Shown: in pieces, positions 47,026-51,361 of the stretch
Numbering within the stretch: the first letter of the stretch is position 1
Layout: each line of letters starts with the position of its first letter
DNA from: Lachnospiraceae bacterium UBA1759
GTDB taxonomy: Bacteria > Bacillota > Clostridia > Lachnospirales > Lachnospiraceae
Assembly (NCBI GenBank): GCA_002315555.1
Contig: DCHF01000045.1
Location: forward strand, 1-51,361
Direction: 5' to 3'
DNA: 51,361 bases
Notes under the pieces: generated by a model
Seen by the model: the letters and a program-made list of their open reading frames with translations, nothing else
What the model was told of the DNA's origin: nothing
Database searches by the model: none
Position numbers and translations under genes: made by a program

Positions 47026-47931
47026 ATGGAAAAAAAGAATGAGAGCAGACGCGTGGACCGCGAAAAGGTGACCATGCGGGTATCGGTGGTGAGCATCCTG
47101 GTCAATACGCTCCTGTCCGTTTTTAAGGTTCTGGCGGGTGTGTTTGCGCATTCCAGCGCCATGGTTTCGGACGGTGTGCATTCTGCGTCCGATGTTTTCA
47201 GCACATTCATCGTTATTCTGGGGGTGCGGATCTCCGGGAAAAAGCCCGATGAAGAGCATCCGTACGGACACGAACGCTTTGAATGCGTGGCGGCCATTTT
47301 GCTTGCGGCATTTTTGTTCGTAGTCGGTCTGGGGATCGGGGCAAAGGGTATCGAACGGCTTGTTGCGGCTTTTAAAGGCACGCTGGACATTCCCGTTCCG
47401 GGCCTGCTTTCGCTGATCGCCGCGCTGAGCTCGATCGTCATAAAGGAGGCCATGTACTGGTATACCCGTGCGGCAGCCCGGCAGATCCGTTCTGATGCGC
47501 TTATGGCCGATGCCTGGCACCATCGCTCGGATTCCCTGTCCTCCATCGGCTCCTTTGCGGGCATCCTCGGCGCCCGACTGGGGCTCCCGGTCCTGGATCC
47601 CGTCGCTTCCGTGGTGATCTGCCTCTTCATTTTCAAGGCCGCCGCCGATGTTTTCATTGACGCCGTCCGGAAAATGATGGACGAATCCTGCGATAAAGAG
47701 ACGATCGAAAAAATGAAGCAGGTGATCCTGACTCAGGACGGTGTCCGCGGGCTGGATGAGCTGAAAACACGGATGTTCGGTTCGCGCATCTATCTGGATG
47801 TGGAGATCTGCGCCGATGGCAGCATGTCGCTTTCAGAGAGCCACGAGGTGGCACAGCGCGTACACGACGCCATTGAGAATGCCTTCCCGGACGTCAAACA
47901 CTGCATGGTACATGTAAATCCGGCCGATTGA
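47026..47931 (+). CDS. Cation diffusion facilitator metal exporter
   Basis: A 301-residue CDF protein. About five to six transmembrane helices fill residues 15-205; metal sites are 'SDGVHSASDVFST' (TM2) and 'DAWHHRSDSLSS' (TM5). The cytoplasmic C-terminal domain (215-300) has the ferredoxin-like CDF fold and ends 'DVKHCMVHVNPAD'. Its NiCo riboswitch makes Ni2+/Co2+ export the likely job. ATG 47026 follows CGGAGG, with a T6 run between. Confidence 0.9.
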   Translation: MEKKNESRRVDREKVTMRVSVVSILVNTLLSVFKVLAGVFAHSSAMVSDGVHSASDVFSTFIVILGVRISGKKPDEEHPYGHERFECVAAILLAAFLFVVGLGIGAKGIERLVAAFKGTLDIPVPGLLSLIAALSSIVIKEAMYWYTRAAARQIRSDALMADAWHHRSDSLSSIGSFAGILGARLGLPVLDPVASVVICLFIFKAAADVFIDAVRKMMDESCDKETIEKMKQVILTQDGVRGLDELKTRMFGSRIYLDVEICADGSMSLSESHEVAQRVHDAIENAFPDVKHCMVHVNPAD

Positions 47932-47949
47932 TGCATCGGCCGGATTTTT
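47918..47949 (+). terminator. Terminator of the CDF gene
   Basis: ATCCGGCCGAT (47918-47928), loop of 6, ATCGGCCGGAT (47935-47945), then TTTTC. The stem includes the stop codon region. Confidence 0.88.
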
Positions 47950-47972
47950 CCCAGGCTTTGCAGCGTATGGGC

Positions 47973-48515
47973 TCAGCTTTTTATCGTTTTCTTTTCCTCC
48001 GATGCAATCCGCTCGGTCAAACTCACAGATAGTATCTCCCGGGTTGGCCAGAATGCGCACAGGTGAAGCCCTGTTATTTTACCGCAGAGGGGTGTAAAAG
48101 ACTCTAATAAAACAGGAATCGCTTTACAGATTGTCTCGGGTTCATCGATCAGTAATGTCACATGGGGCGTCCAGAAAAAATCCTCGCCAATTTTTGCTTT
48201 GACGGCCTCATGATACTGTATCAGCTCCGGCGGATTCATATCCGGCGCTCCAAAAAGCACCTTGCCCCCGGAAAACAATCCAATATGGCTGATATGTACC
48301 TCGGCGGGGGCTAATTCTATCGCAAGCTGTTTCGTAATCTGTATTGCTTCCGTTTCTTTCTCAAGAGGAAACGAGGCAAGACTGATATGATAAGGGAGTC
48401 CCGGTGTTTGCGTGCCCGTAAAGCCTGCCGCCTGCAATTGCTCGTACCACTTGGTCATGATGCGCTGTGACCCATCATCCAGGTCTGCCATGAGTGTTAA
48501 AAACTGTTCTGCCAT
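47973..48515 (-). CDS. 2'-5' RNA ligase-like (2H phosphoesterase) protein
   Basis: A 180-residue 2H phosphoesterase-fold protein with the two H-x-[ST] motifs: 'PYHISLASF' (about 44-50) and 'TPHVTLLID' (about 120-126). Relatives act as 2'-5' RNA ligases or cyclic phosphodiesterases. ATG 48515 is chosen over a TTG at 48521; GAGGTGAT lies upstream. It follows the GNAT gene and may be co-transcribed. Confidence 0.8.
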   Translation of the reverse strand: MAEQFLTLMADLDDGSQRIMTKWYEQLQAAGFTGTQTPGLPYHISLASFPLEKETEAIQITKQLAIELAPAEVHISHIGLFSGGKVLFGAPDMNPPELIQYHEAVKAKIGEDFFWTPHVTLLIDEPETICKAIPVLLESFTPLCGKITGLHLCAFWPTREILSVSLTERIASEEKKTIKS

Positions 48516-48526
48516 TATCAATCACC

Positions 48527-49102
48527 TCATGTATTCTCTGTATTTCCATTGTTGTAGTATTCCCGTTTCAGAATCGAATATACCGCACAGTCAACGATGC
48601 CCTGATTGTTCCGGTCGCCTTGTCTGTACGTACCCTCGTATTTCATCCCTGCCTTCTGCATAACACGCCCCGAATTCGGATTATTTGTGTCATGCCTGGC
48701 AGCAATGCGATTCACCCCGACCTCTTCAAATAAAAACGCAATAACAGATTTTACCGCCTCGGCCATGTAACCATTCCCCCAATATTTCCGGCCAATCACA
48801 TAACCAAGTTCTACCGCTTCAAGGTCCTCATTGATTTTTACAACAGAAATATTGCCAAACAGTTCTCCGGTCTCTTTCAAAACAATACCCCACTGGTAGG
48901 AGTCAGCATCATTATAAGAATTCAGACAGAATTCCAAATATCCGGCTGAATGATCTACTGTTTTATGTGTCGGCCATGTCAGAAATTTTGTAACTGCATC
49001 ATCGGATGCCCAATTTCGAAAGACTGCTTCCGCATCATATGCATTGAATTTTCTTAAGATCAGCCGTTCTGTTTCAAGTGCAACGGTTCCTTTATGCTTC
49101 AT
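48527..49102 (-). CDS. GNAT-family N-acetyltransferase (RimJ/RimL-like)
   Basis: A 191-residue acetyltransferase. It begins 'ETERLILRKFNAYDAEAVF', typical for RimJ/RimL relatives that acetylate protein N-termini or small molecules; the acetyl-CoA loop is 'RKYWGNGYMAEAVKSVIAFLF' (by position about 110-130) and 'ARHDTNNPNSGRVMQKAGM' follows. ATG 49102 follows GAGGTGA; GTG 49111 is the less likely alternative. Substrate unknown. Confidence 0.87.
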   Translation of the reverse strand: MKHKGTVALETERLILRKFNAYDAEAVFRNWASDDAVTKFLTWPTHKTVDHSAGYLEFCLNSYNDADSYQWGIVLKETGELFGNISVVKINEDLEAVELGYVIGRKYWGNGYMAEAVKSVIAFLFEEVGVNRIAARHDTNNPNSGRVMQKAGMKYEGTYRQGDRNNQGIVDCAVYSILKREYYNNGNTENT

Positions 49103-49189
49103 TTGATTCACCTCTTAGTTTTGTATAAAACGCCTTTATTTTTCCTCGCATTCGTAAGCCACCGGGTTGCACCTTGAGCATTACAGTTA

Positions 49190-49624
49190 TTATTCTTTAT
49201 CTTGAATCCCTTTTAATGCTTGGTTGATGCTTTCCTCATCACGCTTTCCAAGCCACCAGCTGATCAGCCATACGCTAATATATATAATCAGGAAAACGGC
49301 CAAAATCACAGCATATTCCAAGCCGGTTGAATACCAGCCAAAAATATACCCGCAAATCGTCACAACAAGCATCAGGCAAACAAAATGTAAGAATATGCGA
49401 CCATTAACCTGCTTCTTTGTCAAGTGATCCATGTCATTAATGAATGCAGACGGAAAAGCACACGAAAACGCCGCAAGTACTACGGACAACGGAATATACC
49501 ACGGCATTTCTATCATGCTGATTCCCTTGAAAAAATGGAGCAGCGTTTCCTGCATTCCCAGTCCGGCAATCATAGCTGCCATGATAATTATCATATCTTT
49601 TACGATTATTCTTGCTCTATTCAT
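49190..49624 (-). CDS. DUF3021-type membrane protein
   Basis: A 144-residue protein with four predicted transmembrane segments (about 8-28, 40-62, 77-97, 103-124), then a charged tail. Proteins of this size and shape (DUF3021) are usually encoded next to a LytTR regulator, as here; their role is probably to restrain or signal to it. It starts 1 bp after the LytTR stop. Confidence 0.7.
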   Translation of the reverse strand: MNRARIIVKDMIIIMAAMIAGLGMQETLLHFFKGISMIEMPWYIPLSVVLAAFSCAFPSAFINDMDHLTKKQVNGRIFLHFVCLMLVVTICGYIFGWYSTGLEYAVILAVFLIIYISVWLISWWLGKRDEESINQALKGIQDKE

Positions 49625-49625
49625 A

Positions 49626-50060
49626 TCATATCCCCAGCTTCTCTTTTAAATCTTTTACGTAGTTTCGCGAAATAATAACCGCTTCTCCATTAAGGAGAGT
49701 AGCCCTCATCCTGGCATTGATTTCAGCTTTCACCGAGGCGATTTTTCTAATGTTAATTATCATCGACTTTGAGCATCTGAAAAAATCACAGGACAGTATA
49801 CCTTCAAGCTCATACAACCGATATCCGGTCTCAAAGCAATTGTCCTTGGTATAGACAAAGGTATGATTATCTACTGAATCAAAGTAATAAATGCAGCTCA
49901 AGGGACATAATACTGTAGACTCTGAACCGGTTACCGGTATACGCTGTTGCTTATGCTCCAGCACGTCAATCGCATTTCTGATTTCTTCAGTTATGGATAC
50001 GGCGCATATTTCGGCTCGCTCCTCACTTACCGTATCAACCTTTTTTATCTTTACTTGCAT
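49626..50060 (-). CDS. Stand-alone LytTR DNA-binding regulator
   Basis: A 144-residue protein lacking a receiver domain. Residues about 45-140 form the LytTR domain: 'IYYFDSVDNHTFVYTKDNC', 'GYRLYELEGILSCDFFRCSK', 'MIINIRKIASVKAEI', 'VIISRNYVKDLKEKL'. The N-terminal 45 residues are shared by LytTR/DUF3021 systems. ATG 50060 follows AAGGGGAT; a longer frame to 50210 has no SD. It is co-transcribed with the DUF3021 gene. It is not adjacent to the agr locus. Confidence 0.85.
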   Translation of the reverse strand: MQVKIKKVDTVSEERAEICAVSITEEIRNAIDVLEHKQQRIPVTGSESTVLCPLSCIYYFDSVDNHTFVYTKDNCFETGYRLYELEGILSCDFFRCSKSMIINIRKIASVKAEINARMRATLLNGEAVIISRNYVKDLKEKLGI

Positions 50061-50534
50061 AATGATCCCCTTCAATCTCTCATGAATCGCTTTTATGATA
50101 GCACAAATCTCGAGTATCTTTTTTATTTCTGTGTGATATGCATAATTGTACCTATAAGATGCAAGAGTTGCATTAGAGCAGCTCACATAAATAATATAAT
50201 GTGATTTCATCGGTGATAACTTTGTATATTACATGTATATTACCTGTCTCTTACCCACGGAAATTTTGTACGTCTCAAGGCGTTTTCAGATGATTCTCAT
50301 GGTCAGGCAGGTAATAAAAAGCCCCCGAAAGCACAAGGTTTTCGGGGTTTTGTAAGTCTTTTGAAATTGTCTCTCGATAGAGAAATAATTATCTCTTTGA
50401 GAACTTTTAGAGTTGTGAAAGTACCGAAAAATGGGCATTTTTCAAAGCATTTGTTACTTACCCGTGTCTTACCGAGGGCTGCCCAGGGCTCTCGAGGACG
50501 ACGGTAGATAATATGCATATTAAACTGGGATTTG
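50061..50534. other. Non-coding gap upstream of the LytTR operon
   Basis: ATGCAA-N3-TTGCAT (50159-50173) is an inverted repeat that could be the LytTR or another operator. A terminator is at 50323-50347. Frames here are short and cross the terminator, so I call no gene. Near-repeated segments (CTGTCTCTTACC near 50246 and CCGTGTCTTACC near 50463) may mark an old element end, but this is weak. Confidence 0.4.
50323..50347. terminator. Terminator downstream of the small membrane protein gene
   Basis: CCCCGAAA (50323-50330) pairs with TTTCGGGG (50340-50347), with T-rich tails on both strands (TTTTG on plus; GGCTTTTTATT on minus). Confidence 0.8.
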
Positions 50535-50744
50535 TTATCCATTTTTCTTCTTAAAGAAGATTGCCAAAATGATGCAGATAACGATTCCAATAGCATACGG
50601 AATTCCTGCAAAAAATGCTGCTGACACAGGAGCGCTATTGCCAGTATAGTTAATCATGTTGCAATAGTTGTATGCAACAACGGCACACATTACGTCAGAC
50701 AGAAGAACTGCCAGAATCCAAAACACAGTAGACAAAGTTTTCAT
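50535..50744 (-). CDS. Small two-TM membrane protein
   Basis: A 69-residue protein with two hydrophobic helices (about 4-24 and 38-63) and a basic end (FKKKNG). SD AAGGGGGAT is strong and the gene begins 12 bp after the Xre gene stop, so it is the second gene of that operon. No family is recognised; a partner of the membrane-bound regulator is plausible. Confidence 0.7.
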   Translation of the reverse strand: MKTLSTVFWILAVLLSDVMCAVVAYNYCNMINYTGNSAPVSAAFFAGIPYAIGIVICIILAIFFKKKNG

Positions 50745-50756
50745 TTTAAATCCCCC

Positions 50757-51239
50757 TTATTTTTTTGATGTACTTTTAAGGAGTAAAACAGCACCAACAA
50801 TTATGGCTGCAAGGCAGATAATCAGGAATATTCCGTTTCCGTCTATGGTAATCATTGACGATTCACTTATTTGCTCTGATGTTGATGGCATAACAATTGA
50901 AATAAGGCCCCAAACAATCAGACAAACAATACCACCGATACAAGCCACCATCCCCATAATGCGCTTCTCTTTGCCAACATTCGCATTCTGTTGAATATAC
51001 TCTACCCTCTCTGGAATAGCAACTGGTTCAGATACGGAAGAATCATCTTCTTTCATCAGATAGTCCAGGGTAACATCAAAATATTTACTGATGGAAATTA
51101 GAGTATCGCTTTCTGGAATTGCTTTGCCTGATTCCCACTTTGATATTGCCTGTCTGGATACACCCAACTGCTCTGCCAGTTGCTCCTGTGAAAGATTGGT
51201 TTTCTTTCGAAGCTCATATAGTTTTACTGAAAGTGCCAT
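50757..51239 (-). CDS. Membrane-anchored Xre-family regulator
   Basis: A 160-residue protein. Residues 4-65 are a typical Xre HTH ('LSQEQLAEQLGVSRQAISKW', 'PESDTLISISKYFDVTLDYL'). Two hydrophobic helices follow (about 95-115 and 135-155), so the regulator is held at the membrane, a layout common in Firmicutes for sensors of envelope or small-peptide signals. SD AAAGGAG. Promoter at 51285-51313. Confidence 0.87.
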   Translation of the reverse strand: MALSVKLYELRKKTNLSQEQLAEQLGVSRQAISKWESGKAIPESDTLISISKYFDVTLDYLMKEDDSSVSEPVAIPERVEYIQQNANVGKEKRIMGMVACIGGIVCLIVWGLISIVMPSTSEQISESSMITIDGNGIFLIICLAAIIVGAVLLLKSTSKK

Positions 51240-51284
51240 GTTTTTCTCCTTTCACTCAGAGCATACATAAACTTTTGGTAGAAC

Positions 51285-51313
51285 TCTATACATGCCAGTT
51301 TGCAATTGCGCAA
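51285..51313 (-). promoter_or_regulatory. Promoter of the Xre operon
   Basis: Minus strand TTGCGC (51313-51308), 17-bp spacer, TATAGA (51290-51285). The palindrome-like TTGCAATTGCGCAA (51300-51313) overlaps the -35, a likely autoregulatory site. Confidence 0.55.
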
Positions 51314-51361
51314 CTAACAGTAGCAACTGCATTTTTTCGTGTTATTTGCAGTGTTAAATTA

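Noticed and set aside
46761..47657. 298-codon minus-strand frame over the riboswitch and CDF gene
   Set aside because: Antisense to the CDF gene and the NiCo riboswitch; no SD or domain.
50303..50611. 102-codon minus-strand frame
   Set aside because: It crosses the terminator at 50323-50347 and the end of the small membrane protein gene, with no SD; possible remnant of an old element but not supportable.

Overview
The window looks like chromosomal DNA of an obligately anaerobic, low-to-mid-GC Firmicute, most likely a gut Clostridium-type bacterium (a Lachnospiraceae-like lineage is my best guess, by inference). The evidence is an agr quorum-sensing locus, an [FeFe] hydrogenase, AdhE with a Rex-type operator, anaerobic ribonucleotide reductase NrdDG with NrdR boxes, a FeoA-FeoB fusion, an ABC-F ATPase, meso-DAP dehydrogenase, beta-glucuronidase and a sulfatase, together with strong AGGAGG-type ribosome binding sites and many intrinsic terminators. 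I see no rRNA, tRNA, CRISPR array, complete insertion sequence or phage module.

Layout. 1-3.7 kb is A+T-rich and holds a complete but rearranged agr system: agrB (minus), a divergent Xre regulator (plus), a 38-residue AgrD-like signal peptide with no cysteine (minus), then agrA-agrC (plus). 3.7-6.1 kb has a lipoprotein, a HAD phosphatase and a 2-hydroxyacid dehydrogenase. 6.1-8.6 kb is an A+T-rich accessory island bounded by two copies of a repeat (one a perfect 29-bp inverted repeat, the other truncated inside a HipA-like gene remnant). It encodes a secreted C39/papain-like protease and a lipoprotein that resembles the protease's N-terminal domain. 8.6-18.1 kb is mostly housekeeping: sulfatase, DUF3842, pyruvate kinase, lysA, ddh, thiamine pyrophosphokinase, peptidase T and an aldo/keto reductase. 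18.2-23.3 kb is fermentative redox: Rex site, adhE, a small APH-like kinase, and a group-B-like [FeFe] hydrogenase. 23.4-27 kb has larC (nickel-pincer cofactor) with a histidine-repeat insert, a PLD-family protein and a radical SAM protein. 27-35.8 kb is one tightly packed minus-strand array: uidA, birA, a CooC-like ATPase, an Fe-S protein, an esterase, tcdA, a deacetylase-like protein and a rhomboid protease. 36-38.7 kb has bioY and an ABC-F gene with an attenuator-like leader. 38.7-44.3 kb has nrdG/nrdD and feoAB. 44.3-48 kb has serA with a structured terminator-bearing leader, a DDAH-like enzyme and a CDF metal exporter behind a recognisable NiCo riboswitch. 48-51.4 kb is again A+T-rich: a 2H phosphoesterase, a GNAT, a LytTR/DUF3021 pair, a small membrane protein and a membrane-anchored Xre regulator.

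How the parts fit. Several genes deal with metals and redox: FeoAB brings in iron for the Fe-S enzymes, LarC builds a nickel cofactor, and the CDF exporter is under Ni/Co control. AdhE and the hydrogenase dispose of reductant. biotin uptake (BioY) and BirA flank uidA. The parts most worth following up are the agr locus with its predicted serine-lactone peptide, the protease/propeptide-like lipoprotein pair, the serA leader RNA, and the ABC-F leader. All functional statements come from reading the sequence by eye; no database search was run.
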